The notes: a model not told the origin generated them from the sequence alone. Counted from the first letter of the stretch, positions 10,117 to 18,951 are shown. The stretch is DNA of 49,008 nucleotides from an uncultured Lentisphaeria bacterium (GCA_934661755.1 CAKUJM010000021.1:1-49008); one strand, 5' to 3'. Made by a program: numbers and translations.

Positions 10117-11445
10117 ATGGTAGCAGACAGCAAGACTTTCTGGAAATATGTGGCCCCCGCAGTGGGCGGGATGCTCATTTGCGGCTCCTACAGCATCGTG
10201 GACACGATTTTTGTCGGGCAGGGGCTGGGCGACATCGGCCTGGCGGGCGTGGCGCTGACCTGGCCGATTGAGATGCTGGTCGCCGCGCTGGCCGCCATGG
10301 TCGGCAGCGGCGCCGGGGTGATGATCTCCCAGGCCCGCGGCGCCGGCGACGAGTCGCGCGCCCGGCGGATATTCGGCAACATGCTCATGCTGGAGCTGGG
10401 GATGACGATGCTGTGCATCATCGCCCAGGTGCTGTGGATTCGCCCCGTGCTGCATTTGATCGGCGCCAATGACGAGCTGATGCCGACGGCCTACTCGTAT
10501 GCGGTGGTGATGATATTCTCCACGCCATTCAATTTTGCCATGAACGGCGGCATGGAGGTCATCCGCAACGACGGCCATCCGGTGATCGCCATGGTCTTCC
10601 AGTGCATCGGGCTGATTTCCAACATCATCCTCGACTATCTCTTCATCCTGGTGTTTCCGTGGGGCGCGGCCGGCGCCGCGGCGGCCACCGCCGCCAGCAT
10701 GGCGATCACCGCGCTGTGCTGCGTGGCGTACTTCTTCACTCCGTGGACCCGTCTGTGCCATGGCCTGGTGCGAAGCATCCGGATCGACAGCGTGCTCAGC
10801 CGGATGATCTGCTGGACCGGACTGCCGATCTTCGGAAACATGCTGTCGATCGTCGCGATGATGACAATGCACAACTGGCAGGCGCTCAGATATGGCGGCA
10901 ACGCCGGTTTGGCGGCCTATACGGCGGTGGCGACCGTCGAGTCGCTGGGGTCGATCCTGATGACGGGCCTGGCAGGCGGAATCCAGCCGCTGGTGGCGGC
11001 GGTGCATGGCCGCGGCGACCTGCGGGCGCAACGGTGGTTTGTGCGCTATGCGTATTGCGTGGCGCTGATTGCCGGGGTTGCGCTGGTCTTTTTCTGCTAT
11101 GGAACGCGATACCGGATCGCGACCTGGATCGGCCTTTCGGAGGAGATCGTCCAGCTGGCGGCGCATGGCCTGCTGCTAAGCTCCCCGGCGTTCCTGCTGC
11201 TTGGAGTGATCCGGGTGGCGGCATACTATTACCAGTCCACCGAGCGCATCGGCGCGTCGTCGCTGTTGATCTACGGCGACTCCTTCTTTGCGCTGCCGTT
11301 GTGCCTCTTCAGCCTGCCGGTGTGGCTGGGGATGGACGGCATCTGGCTGTCAATGCCGGTTTCCCGCGTCATCCTGCTGGCCATGCTGGTGATGGTCATC
11401 GCCGGCGATCGCCGGAATAGAGCCGCCGGAGTCGGGCGGTGCTGA
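10117..11445 (+). CDS. MATE family efflux transporter
   Basis: Inner-membrane multidrug and toxin extrusion carrier, 442 residues, about 12 hydrophobic segments. It exports drugs or metabolites against Na+ or H+. The N-terminus MVADSKTFWKYVAPAVGGM followed by YSIVDTIFVGQGLG is typical, with the VD-x-x-FVG element seen near residue 30. The glycine-rich segment FPWGAAGAAAATAAS around residue 180 matches the mid-protein MATE pattern. The frame stays open upstream to 9766, but only the ATG at 10117 precedes the first membrane helix. The gene ends 10 bases before the methyltransferase start, suggesting one transcript. The substrate is unknown. Confidence 0.9.
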   Translation: MVADSKTFWKYVAPAVGGMLICGSYSIVDTIFVGQGLGDIGLAGVALTWPIEMLVAALAAMVGSGAGVMISQARGAGDESRARRIFGNMLMLELGMTMLCIIAQVLWIRPVLHLIGANDELMPTAYSYAVVMIFSTPFNFAMNGGMEVIRNDGHPVIAMVFQCIGLISNIILDYLFILVFPWGAAGAAAATAASMAITALCCVAYFFTPWTRLCHGLVRSIRIDSVLSRMICWTGLPIFGNMLSIVAMMTMHNWQALRYGGNAGLAAYTAVATVESLGSILMTGLAGGIQPLVAAVHGRGDLRAQRWFVRYAYCVALIAGVALVFFCYGTRYRIATWIGLSEEIVQLAAHGLLLSSPAFLLLGVIRVAAYYYQSTERIGASSLLIYGDSFFALPLCLFSLPVWLGMDGIWLSMPVSRVILLAMLVMVIAGDRRNRAAGVGRC

Positions 11446-11455
11446 GCATATCCCG

Positions 11456-12343
11456 GTGCTTCCCGCGCTGACACAATTCAACCGCGGCTGCCGGGAGATG
11501 ACCGGCAATTGGCATCGTCATGGCGGCGTCGCCTGGACTCCGGGGATGATCGCGCACCGCCAGCTGCGCGGATGGATCGACACCTTCATCCCGTGGGAGC
11601 AGGTGCGGGTGCGCCTTTGTGCGCTGGGTCGTGCCTTCCTGCCGGACGACGACTGGATTCCGCGGATGCTTTCACCCGGCATGCTGGACAGCATTGTCGA
11701 TTTCTGGGCGCAGCTGCCGGCTTTTGCCGGCCGTCTGGAATTCCGGGAGGGCGAATTGCCGGCGTTGTATTGCGCCATGGCTTCGCCGCCGCAATACGGC
11801 ACTTCCGACGGTCGTTATTCCGGGCAGCTGCGGCAATTGCAGGAGTTGCCGCGGCCGCCGCGATCGCTGCTGGATCTGGGGTGCGGAGTCGGCCTGGGGA
11901 CTTTGGAGATCGCCTCCGCGCTGCATATTGGGGAGGTGCTTGGGGTCACGGTGGAGCCATTGGAGGCCTGGATGGCCCAGCACCGCATATTGCCGCACGA
12001 TCCGCCACTGGAAAAGCATTTCCGGAGATTCGGAAGCCATGGCGCCAGATTCGTCAGCGGCGACGTACTGGACTTCCATCCCGGGAGAAAATATGGCCTG
12101 GTGGTGTGCAATGGCCTGGCCGGCGGGCGGTTCATGCACTGCGCCGACGCCCTGGCACGGCTGGTGGACAAATGGAGTGAATGCGCCGCCGATGACGGCG
12201 TGGTCGCCGTGGCCAACGCCTTCCACAGCGGCCGCCGCCGCAGTGTCGAGGCGCTGATGGATATTGCCGCCGGCAGGGGCTGGCGGATCGATGGCGACTG
12301 GAATGGCTTCATTGCCCGCAGACGAGCGGCTCCGGACTGCTGA
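11456..12343 (+). CDS. SAM-dependent methyltransferase of unknown substrate
   Basis: The protein is 295 residues. A class I methyltransferase core is clear: motif I LLDLGCGVGLG at about residues 138-148, an acidic end of strand 2 (VTVEPLEAW), and a GARFVSGDVLDF segment for motif III. The N-terminal 130 residues (NRGCREMTGNWHRHGG onward) are unlike common small methyltransferases and may bind substrate. The start is a GTG ten bases behind the MATE stop; an ATG at 11498 is the alternative, but its purine stretch is too close. It converges on ribF with only 26 bases between. The target could be a small molecule moved by the MATE carrier, but this is guesswork. Confidence 0.7.
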   Translation: MLPALTQFNRGCREMTGNWHRHGGVAWTPGMIAHRQLRGWIDTFIPWEQVRVRLCALGRAFLPDDDWIPRMLSPGMLDSIVDFWAQLPAFAGRLEFREGELPALYCAMASPPQYGTSDGRYSGQLRQLQELPRPPRSLLDLGCGVGLGTLEIASALHIGEVLGVTVEPLEAWMAQHRILPHDPPLEKHFRRFGSHGARFVSGDVLDFHPGRKYGLVVCNGLAGGRFMHCADALARLVDKWSECAADDGVVAVANAFHSGRRRSVEALMDIAAGRGWRIDGDWNGFIARRRAAPDC

Positions 12344-12369
12344 GCTGCGAATTCGGCACGTCGATGGTT

Positions 12370-13305
12370 TTATTGCGCCAATGCCGCACGGGCATCGTCG
12401 ATGTCCCGGGCGATTTGGGCCCTGAGCGCCTCCGGCGAGTCGAATTTGCGGCTGGGGCGGAGGAATTTCACCGGCTCAACGACGATATGCCGTCCATAGA
12501 TGTCGCACTTGAAATCAAACAGATGCACTTCGACCAGCGCCCGGCCGTCGTCGCGGAAGGTCGGCGCGTTGCCGATATAGACGATTCCCGGGAGGGGCTG
12601 CCCGGAGTGGTCGCAACGGGTGAGCGCGGCATAGACGCCGTACGGCGGCAGCTGCTTGCGGTCGTCAGTGATATTGGCCGTCGGACAATGGAGGGTGCCG
12701 CTGGCAATGCCGTTGCCGGTGCATACTTCGCCTGAAATGGCATATGGCCGCCCCAGCATCGCGCCGGCTTCCGCTAGGTCGCCGCGTGAGATGCATTCCC
12801 GGATGCGGGTGCTGGAGACTGGCCGCCCCAGATATTCCACCTCCGGCAGCGTCTCCACTTCAATGCCGCGGGGATGCGACAGCCGGCGCAGCAGTCCGGC
12901 GTCTCCAGCATTGCGGCAGCCGAAGCGCCATTGGTCGCCGACGCACAGCGCGACCACCCTCGTGCCGGAGTCGAGGATGTGTCGGTTGAAGAACGCCTCC
13001 GCCGACAGCGCGGACAGCGCGCGGTCGAATCGCGCCTTCACCGCCAGGTCCACCCCGAGCTGCGACATGATCTCCAGCTTCTCCTCGTCCGAGGTCAGGC
13101 GATGGGGCGGGTTGCCGGCCTGGAGCACCTCGCGGGGCAATGGTGAGAAAAAGAACACCGCCGCGGATGCGCCGTGACGCGCGGCCAGCCGCTTGACCAT
13201 CCCGATCACCGCCTGATGGCCGCGGTGCATGCCATCGAAGGTGCCGATGGCCATGGCCACCGGCACCGGGCCGGCAACTTCATTGAGGCTGGTGACTACA
13301 CGCAT
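12370..13305 (-). CDS. ribF: Bifunctional riboflavin kinase / FAD synthetase RibF
   Basis: Converts riboflavin to FMN and then FAD. The N-terminal nucleotidyltransferase half carries GTFDGMHRGH at residues 21-30 and a downstream STRIRE segment. The C-terminal riboflavin kinase half has GNGIASGTLHCPTAN and the VYAA and YIGNAPTF blocks. At 311 residues it has the standard length. The open frame extends to 13479, but the added residues are a shadow of the gene upstream; the ATG at 13305 starts 13 bases after the UPF0371 stop, so the pair is probably one transcript. The 3' end converges on the methyltransferase gene. Confidence 0.95.
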   Translation of the reverse strand: MRVVTSLNEVAGPVPVAMAIGTFDGMHRGHQAVIGMVKRLAARHGASAAVFFFSPLPREVLQAGNPPHRLTSDEEKLEIMSQLGVDLAVKARFDRALSALSAEAFFNRHILDSGTRVVALCVGDQWRFGCRNAGDAGLLRRLSHPRGIEVETLPEVEYLGRPVSSTRIRECISRGDLAEAGAMLGRPYAISGEVCTGNGIASGTLHCPTANITDDRKQLPPYGVYAALTRCDHSGQPLPGIVYIGNAPTFRDDGRALVEVHLFDFKCDIYGRHIVVEPVKFLRPSRKFDSPEALRAQIARDIDDARAALAQ

Positions 13306-13318
13306 GGCAACGCCGCGG

Positions 13319-14824
13319 TCAGGGGAACAGCTTGCGGGTGGGCGGAATCGGATCGTAGGTGTATGAACACCCCAGGTGGCGCAGCCCGACTTCGTCGCCA
13401 TGGCCGGGCATGTGCGACAGATGCACATCGCAGTGATTGAGCATCGGCAGCACCTCCAACGCCGCTTTGGCGTAGACATCGCGCGCCGCCGAGACCACCA
13501 GCACCGTCATGGCCTCCGACAGGTTCAATCCCACCCGCTGGCTGGTCCCCAGGCCGTGCTTGAAATTGGCCACCGACTCCAGGATGTCCGGCATCAGCAG
13601 ATGCTGCCGTTCCGGAATTCCCGCCAGATGCTTGGCGGCGTTGAGGATCATCGCCACCGCCGAATGCATCAGGCTCGAGTTCTTGCCGGTGACGATGGTC
13701 CCGTCCGGCAGCCGGATTGCCGCGCCGCAGTAGATCCCCCCATCGCCCTTGCGCTTCTGCTCGCAGGCGACGGCCTCCTGGCGCGCCGCCGCCACCACCG
13801 CGCGGTCAGTGGTCTTCAACCCCGCCTTCTGCACCAGCTCCAGGGCGCGCTGGACGGTGCTCTCCGGAATCTTGCCAAGATGGAATTCGGCCTCGTACTG
13901 GAAGAATCGGCGGACAATTTCATCCCGGGCGGCGGCTTGCACGGCGGCGTCATCGACAATGCCGTCGGCAATGCAGTTGACTCCCATGTCGGTGGGTGAG
14001 CGGTAGCCCGCATGGCCGCCGGTGATCCTGTCCAGCAGCGCCTTCAGCAGCGGGAATGCCTGCAAGTCGCGGTTGTAATTGACTGCGGGGACGCCATAGG
14101 CCTCGATATGGAAGTTGTCCAGCGCGTTGTTGTCATTCAGGTCCGCGGTGGCCGACTCGTAGGCGATGTTGACCGGATGGTTCAGCGGCAGGTTCCACAC
14201 CGGGAAGGTCTCGAATTTGGCGTACCGTGCCCGGGTCCCGCGCTGGAACTCGTGGTAGATCTGCGAGAGGCAGATGCCCATCTTGCCGGAATTGGGGCCG
14301 GGTGCGGTGACGACCACCAATGGCTGCGTCACCGGGACATAGGGGTTGGCGCCAAAGCCATCCGGGCTGGCGATATGTTCGATTTCATTGGGATAGCCGT
14401 CAATCGAGCGGTGGAGGAACACCGGTATGCGGTGGCGTTCCAGCCGTTCCTTGTATGTCAGGGCCGCCGGCTGCCCGGAAAAGCGGGTGATGACCACTGC
14501 AGTCACCTCAATGCCGCGCGCCCGCAGGTCGTCGATGAGCTTCATCGATGCATTGTCGTAGCTGATGCCGAAATCCGCCCGCATCCGCTTGCGCTGGATG
14601 TCCTCGGCATGGATGCAGATGATGATGTCCGCCTTCGGCGCCAGTTGCTGCAGCAGCCGCAGCTTGACATCCGGGTCGAAGCCCGGCAGCACCCGTGCCG
14701 CGTGGAAGTCGCCCATCAGCTTCCCGCCAAATTCCAGATAGAGACGGCCGTCGCCCGAGTTCACCCGCTTGAGAATCGCGCTGCGCTGGCTGTTCAGGTA
14801 TTTTTCGTTGTCAAATGCATTCAT
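13319..14824 (-). CDS. UPF0371 / DUF1846 family protein
   Basis: A conserved 501-residue protein of the DUF1846 (UPF0371) family, recognised from MNAFDNEKYLNSQRSAIL and GRLYLEFGGKLMGDFHAARV at the start, GPNSGKMGICLSQIYHE with a P-loop-like GPNSGKMG near the middle, and KGDGGIYCGAAIRLPDGTIVTG near the C-terminus. Members are cytoplasmic; to my knowledge the biochemical role is not settled, and the GxNSGK segment suggests nucleotide handling. The ATG at 14824 is chosen because family proteins begin there; the extra upstream frame is not conserved-looking. It lies between rpsU and ribF in the same direction. Confidence 0.88.
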   Translation of the reverse strand: MNAFDNEKYLNSQRSAILKRVNSGDGRLYLEFGGKLMGDFHAARVLPGFDPDVKLRLLQQLAPKADIIICIHAEDIQRKRMRADFGISYDNASMKLIDDLRARGIEVTAVVITRFSGQPAALTYKERLERHRIPVFLHRSIDGYPNEIEHIASPDGFGANPYVPVTQPLVVVTAPGPNSGKMGICLSQIYHEFQRGTRARYAKFETFPVWNLPLNHPVNIAYESATADLNDNNALDNFHIEAYGVPAVNYNRDLQAFPLLKALLDRITGGHAGYRSPTDMGVNCIADGIVDDAAVQAAARDEIVRRFFQYEAEFHLGKIPESTVQRALELVQKAGLKTTDRAVVAAARQEAVACEQKRKGDGGIYCGAAIRLPDGTIVTGKNSSLMHSAVAMILNAAKHLAGIPERQHLLMPDILESVANFKHGLGTSQRVGLNLSEAMTVLVVSAARDVYAKAALEVLPMLNHCDVHLSHMPGHGDEVGLRHLGCSYTYDPIPPTRKLFP

Positions 14825-14970
14825 GGCAGGACGGATGGGACCGGAAGAACGTGAAGGGGCGGGAGAGTTTTTGCGCCAGCGCCGGCCAATCCAAATGCAG
14901 CCGCATTGCACAATGGGCGGGAGTCCCTTCCCCTGGCCCCTGGCCGCAAATTCTCCGGCTCACGCGCTCC

Positions 14971-15012
14971 AATCAAAAGAAAGCGAACAGAGAGGTTATC
15001 CCGTTCGCTTTC
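14971..15012 (-). terminator. Rho-independent terminator after rpsU
   Basis: On the minus strand the 10-base stem GAAAGCGAAC/GTTCGCTTTC (15003-15012 with 14980-14989, 13-base loop) is followed by TTTTGATT. It lies about 110 bases after the rpsU stop and should end that transcript. The rest of the 14825-15120 spacer holds only one further small inverted repeat, CCCCGCG/CGCGGGG at 15073-15096. Confidence 0.75.
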
Positions 15013-15120
15013 AAGACGGCATCCGGAGCCACGGAAACGAAGCCGGTTCCATGGAGTCCGGATGGCGGATTTCCCCGCGCAGACGACCACGCGGGGAGAT
15101 TATGGATTCAGATGCGGTGG

Positions 15121-15282
15121 CTACCGAATCAGGTGGGCCGCACGGCGACGCGCCTCGCATGGGGGGATGTAATGCTCGCGCGCCCGCAATTCGTCAAGGG
15201 TATTTTCCTTGTCCATCTTCTTGCGCAAATGACGCAGCGCCCGCTCGATCGGCTCGCCCTTCTTGAGTTTGACTTCCGGCAT
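15121..15282 (-). CDS. rpsU: 30S ribosomal protein bS21
   Basis: Small basic protein of the 30S subunit, 53 residues, with the typical opening MPEVKLKKGEPIERALRHLR and a basic helix rich in Arg (EARRRAAHLIR) at the end. The longer frame to 15381 is not needed; the ATG at 15282 has a GGGGGTG ribosome-binding sequence 11 bases upstream. A good terminator follows, so the gene is probably its own transcript. Possession of bS21 is common in Gram-negative and PVC bacteria. Confidence 0.93.
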   Translation of the reverse strand: MPEVKLKKGEPIERALRHLRKKMDKENTLDELRAREHYIPPCEARRRAAHLIR

Positions 15283-15444
15283 GATTCTATTCACCCCCTT
15301 TTGCGTGGATTTTGCCCCGGCGGCATGGCTGGCGCCGCAGGCAAGTGGCTGGTTCGGCTTTGTTTCTTCGCAAACCAGCATAACTTAAGCCCAAAAGACA
15401 GGTTTGCAATGCACCGCCTGCGCTTTTTTCCGTTTTGCGCCACG

Positions 15445-17085
15445 CTAATCCCGGGTCACGCCGGTGCAGTCGCAGATCTCCACGGGGCTGATGCCATCCT
15501 TGAGATGGTAGTGGTTCCCGCGGATCTCCACGCCGTCCGCCAGCTGGACCCGGATCGCCTTGCCGTCGCCGCCAATGAAGCGGTTGTTGCGAATGACGAT
15601 GTCGCGATTGCGCACGTCGGTGCTGTCCTTGCGGGTGGACTCGACGGTGACGGCGTACTGCGAATCGCCATTCCACGGGCAGTCGACAAATTCATTGCCT
15701 TCGACAAGCAGATCGCGCACGACGCCGCTTTCAAACCAGAACTGCAGCAGATCGCAGAAGTAGAGGCACTCGATCTTCTCGAAGCGGTTGTCGCGGATGA
15801 TGATCTTGCCATTGCCGGAGATGCGCAAGTGCGGGAAGCGGTCGAAGTTGTTGCCCTCGAAGAGAAAATCCGCCCTCCGGCTGGAATTCTCCACCAGATC
15901 TGCCGCCTTGACGCCGTCAGCGGCGCCATCCAGGGTGATGGCGATCGAGCCGTCCGGAGACATCTTCGCGTCAAGGACGGTGGCATGGGCCTTCAGCCTC
16001 TGCGTCTCCGGATCGCTGATGCGCAGCCGGTCGCCCGGGCGGTATGGCAGGATGCCGCGATGCCATGGCACGCAGGCCTCGACGCGGATGGCATTGCCGT
16101 CCGCCGCCGCCACCCGGGTGTAGATTCCATGGAAGTTCAGCGCATCGTCAAGCGTGCGCGAGACCCGGCAATTGCGGATTGAAACCAGCCCGGAGCATTG
16201 AGTGAAGAACATCCCGTCGGCGGTGGTGGATTTGCATTCCTGGCGTCCGGGGCGGGGCATGATCTGGACGTGCTCATACGAGAGGTTTTCTGAAAGCTCC
16301 GCGACGATTCCCATTCCGCCGCCGCGGTAAATCTTCACATTCTCCACCCGGATGTCACGGCATGAATTTATCATGATGTTGACATTCTGGCGGGGCATGT
16401 AGTTGAAGAACAGCACCTGTCCGGCGGGGAAGGTCAGACGTCGCGATTCCGGCCGGTAGTTGAAGCGCACGCCATCCGCGGTCTCGACGGCGTCGGTGAG
16501 CAGATATCCCACCGGCAGGTGGGTCATGTCGGCCTGGGTGGATCCGGCGAAGATGTAATCCCATGGCGGAAGGCCGCATTCCTCGTTGCCCAGCAGGATC
16601 GCCACCGGGTCCGCGGAACTGAATTCCTGCCTGCCGCAGCGGAAGATGATGTGGCCCTCGGAGTCGACGCGGTATTTGAAAAGCGAGCGGTCGATGGCCA
16701 GCTCGAAGCCGCTTTCGTCGGAGGCGGCCACCGTCCCCTGGGTGAACATCGAGCAGGAGAAATCGATGGTGAAGTTCTTCAGGGTGATGTTCCGGCAATT
16801 GTGGAGATGGAAGGGGAACATCCGGTCGGTGAAGGACAGCTCCGCGCCATTGCCGTCGATGGTGACCTCCTCCATGTCCTCCAGATTGAAGAGGACATCC
16901 TTGACCGAATCCATGACATATCCGGCGCCGATGTCGGAGCGCCGGCAGGCGCCGTCCGGTGAGAGCTGGTACACTCCCGGCTCGAACTGGATTTGCGCCG
17001 CAGTGGCGGAACGCAGTCTTGAAACCGCGTCGACTATCCGCGGCGTGGCGTTGCCGCCGTCGTGGCTGATTGTGATGATGTCCAT
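15445..17085 (-). CDS. Right-handed beta-helix protein, GH110-like (putative alpha-galactosidase)
   Basis: A 546-residue protein with parallel beta-helix repeats (ITLKNFTIDFS, NVNIMINSCRDIRVENVKI, VSIRNCRVSR and more). GH110 enzymes are inverting alpha-1,3-galactosidases on this fold and use one Asp plus an Asp-Asp pair. Here TTADGMFF gives Asp290 and TLDDALNFHG gives Asp313-Asp314, a spacing of 23/24, which is the arrangement I recall for GH110. No signal peptide is visible, so a cytoplasmic location is likely. The ATG at 17085 follows AGGA at a fitting distance; the frame upstream is non-coding in character. A strong promoter lies about 110 bases upstream. The protein resembles the one at 30.4 kb in plan but not closely in sequence. 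Enzyme family is inferred; the fold is secure. Confidence 0.8.
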   Translation of the reverse strand: MDIITISHDGGNATPRIVDAVSRLRSATAAQIQFEPGVYQLSPDGACRRSDIGAGYVMDSVKDVLFNLEDMEEVTIDGNGAELSFTDRMFPFHLHNCRNITLKNFTIDFSCSMFTQGTVAASDESGFELAIDRSLFKYRVDSEGHIIFRCGRQEFSSADPVAILLGNEECGLPPWDYIFAGSTQADMTHLPVGYLLTDAVETADGVRFNYRPESRRLTFPAGQVLFFNYMPRQNVNIMINSCRDIRVENVKIYRGGGMGIVAELSENLSYEHVQIMPRPGRQECKSTTADGMFFTQCSGLVSIRNCRVSRTLDDALNFHGIYTRVAAADGNAIRVEACVPWHRGILPYRPGDRLRISDPETQRLKAHATVLDAKMSPDGSIAITLDGAADGVKAADLVENSSRRADFLFEGNNFDRFPHLRISGNGKIIIRDNRFEKIECLYFCDLLQFWFESGVVRDLLVEGNEFVDCPWNGDSQYAVTVESTRKDSTDVRNRDIVIRNNRFIGGDGKAIRVQLADGVEIRGNHYHLKDGISPVEICDCTGVTRD

Positions 17086-17193
17086 TGATTGTAGTTCCTG
17101 CTGTGGTTGCTGGCGATGGGCCGCTGCGGCGGAGGTTTTCCCCGGCGTCCTGCCGGGGGGGCATGATTGCGGCGACGGGTGCATCTTGCGTAA

Positions 17194-17221
17194 ATTATAC
17201 GCAAAATCCCGGTGAAGGCAA
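17194..17221 (-). promoter_or_regulatory. Sigma-70-like promoter for the GH110-like gene
   Basis: On the minus strand TTGCCT (17216-17221) and a perfect TATAAT (17194-17199) are separated by 16 bases. Transcription would begin near 17187, giving a leader of about 100 bases. The spacer contains the GATTTTGCG word that also occurs in the dispersed repeats. Confidence 0.65.
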
Positions 17222-17248
17222 AGCAACATTACTCTATTAGTGTGTAAT

Positions 17249-17305
17249 GATCCGCCAAAAACACCCCGCGGGCGTGGTTTTATGGAACACCACGCCAGGC
17301 GGATC
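17249..17305. promoter_or_regulatory. Nested inverted repeat, candidate operator
   Basis: The outer arms GATCCGCC (17249-17256) and GGCGGATC (17298-17305) enclose a second perfect inverted repeat GGCGTGGT/ACCACGCC (17271-17296). The right part, read on the minus strand, is ATCCGCCTGGCG. The same 12 bases form the palindrome before the GntR-type regulator gene (34661-34672). It lies about 30-85 bases upstream of the GH110-like promoter. Binding by that regulator is inference. Confidence 0.45.
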
Positions 17306-17645
17306 TCCCCACCATACACGCACACATACAACGAAGCCCGCCGGAATATAATCCGGTTGCAAGCCGCAATGGAGTTTTGGTGGTGTTTTTTTTGGGGGGG
17401 GCTCTTGCGGCGGCGTGCCGGCGCCCGGGGCATTCAGCCCATCCCTGGCCGAACGGCGTGAAGAGGGGGAATTTTGCGTCATTGCCGGTTGCAATCCCGC
17501 CGGGCATGGTTAGCTTAAGGTGCGCGCCGGAAGAAGAAGCTGTTCATCCCGCGTCATCCGGGCGCATCCATTTTCATTTCCGTTTTCCCCCGGTGTGGCA
17601 TCCCGTCAATCCGTCAAGGGGCCGCTGGCGTTTCCGAGCCGTTTT

Positions 17646-17666
17646 GGCGAAAATGCGGGGACGCCC
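17646..17666 (+). repeat. Second spacer motif family, GGCGAAAATGCGGG core
   Basis: Nineteen of 21 bases match 28174-28194 (GGCGAAAATGCGGG, two variable bases, CGCCC). In both copies a TTTGCGTCAA word follows within 20-60 bases. Only these two copies were found by eye. Confidence 0.45.
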
Positions 17667-17771
17667 AGTTTGCCCCGGGGCAGGAGGCGTTTGCGTCAAG
17701 CCGCCCCCCCCAAAAAAAAATGGGCACGGCTTTGCGGGACGCCACGCCGGATACAGAAAAGATCGACGATC

Positions 17772-18950
17772 ATGGAAACTCCATCACGTGCCAGCCGCCT
17801 GGCCGCCGAGCTGGCCGCCGACATGGCGCAGCTCCAGGCGGACGGGCGGTTGCGCCTTCTGCGTGACATCGCCCATGGGCCCGGCGCCCTTGCCGAGTGG
17901 CAAGGGAGGATTTACCGCAATTTCTCCAGCAACGACTACATGGGGCTGGCCGGAAACCCCGACCTGCGCCGCCAGTTCTACGCCCGGTATCCCGATGCCG
18001 GATCGCCGGAGCTTGCGCAATCCAGCGCGTCCTCGCGGTTGCTCACCGGCAATACCCCCGCCTACTCCCGGCTTGAGCAAACTCTCGGAGAACTCTACGG
18101 CAATCGCGCCGCCATTGTCTTCAACAGCGGATACCATGCCAACATCGGCATCCTCCCCGCACTTGCCGGATCCGGTGACCTCATCATCTCCGACAAGCTC
18201 AACCACGCGTCGATCATCGACGGACTGAGGCTGGCGTCCGCCGACTTCAGGCGCTACCAGCATCTGGATCTCCAGCATCTTTGCGACCTCCTGGCCAAAT
18301 GCCGTTCCGGGTACCGGCGGGTCTTCATCGTCACCGAGTCCGTCTTCAGCATGGATGGCGACTGCGCCGACCTGCAGGCGATCGCCAGGATCAAGCGCGA
18401 ATACGACGCCATCCTCGTCGTTGACGAGGCGCATGCCGTCGGCGTGCGCGGGCCGCAGGGCACCGGGCTGGCCGCTGAACAAGGCGTCATGGAGGACGTG
18501 GACATCCTCGTCGGCACCTTCGGCAAGGCCCTCGGCTCAACCGGCGCCTACGCCATCATGGAGCCCGAGGTCAGGCAGTACCTGGTCAATCACATGCGAC
18601 CGCTGATCTTCACCACCGGACTGCCGCCGGTCATCCTCAACTGGAGCGACTTCATCCTCCGGAAATGCGCCGCCATGGATGCGCAGCGCCGGCGCCTCAT
18701 GGACCTTTCCCGGATGCTGCGCGGGCGCTTCCGGGAACGCGGCCTCAAGACCGGCGGCGACTCCCAAATCGTCCCGCTGGTCGTCGGCGCCGACCAGGCG
18801 GCCTGCGACCTTGCACAGCACTACCTTGACCATGGCATCCTCGTCTTCGCCATCCGCCCGCCGACGGTTCCCCGGGGAACCGCACGGCTGCGATTCTCGC
18901 TTTCCGCCGCGCTTTCCGACGACGACGTCAATCTGGCCGCATCACTCTGA
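17772..18950 (+). CDS. bioF: 8-amino-7-oxononanoate synthase BioF
   Basis: PLP enzyme joining pimeloyl-ACP and alanine in biotin synthesis. The 392-residue protein has the family opening NFSSNDYMGLAGNP, the glycine-rich FNSGYHANIG, the DEAHAVG motif (Asp218) and the PLP lysine Lys252 in VGTFGKALGSTGAY. The start at 17772 is the first ATG before the conserved part; the open frame back to 17520 crosses homopolymer-rich spacer and is not coding in character. bioG follows after one base and bioC after that, forming a compact operon. bioA, bioD and bioB are not in the window. A related KBL-type enzyme is possible in principle, but the context fixes BioF. Confidence 0.93.
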   Translation: METPSRASRLAAELAADMAQLQADGRLRLLRDIAHGPGALAEWQGRIYRNFSSNDYMGLAGNPDLRRQFYARYPDAGSPELAQSSASSRLLTGNTPAYSRLEQTLGELYGNRAAIVFNSGYHANIGILPALAGSGDLIISDKLNHASIIDGLRLASADFRRYQHLDLQHLCDLLAKCRSGYRRVFIVTESVFSMDGDCADLQAIARIKREYDAILVVDEAHAVGVRGPQGTGLAAEQGVMEDVDILVGTFGKALGSTGAYAIMEPEVRQYLVNHMRPLIFTTGLPPVILNWSDFILRKCAAMDAQRRRLMDLSRMLRGRFRERGLKTGGDSQIVPLVVGADQAACDLAQHYLDHGILVFAIRPPTVPRGTARLRFSLSAALSDDDVNLAASL

Positions 18951-18951
18951 C

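Larger units (their letters stand above)
17086..17771. other. 686-base spacer between GH110-like gene and bioF
   Basis: Besides the promoter and operator candidate, this spacer contains T8G8 at 17386-17401 and its inverse C8A9 at 17704-17720, a TATAAT on the plus strand at 17347-17352 without a clear -35 box, ATTTTGCGTCATTGCCGG near 17473, and a copy of the second spacer motif (17646-17666). I see no convincing gene and no BirA-type palindrome, although bioF is next. Confidence 0.55.

Noticed and set aside
15073..15096. CCCCGCG/CGCGGGG hairpin as the rpsU terminator
   Set aside because: No T-run follows on the minus strand; the hairpin at 14971-15012 is far better.
17347..17352. TATAAT as the bioF promoter
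   Set aside because: It is over 400 bases before bioF and has no -35 partner at the right distance.
17086..17771. BirA operator before bioF
   Set aside because: No TTGTAAACC-like inverted repeat was found in the spacer.
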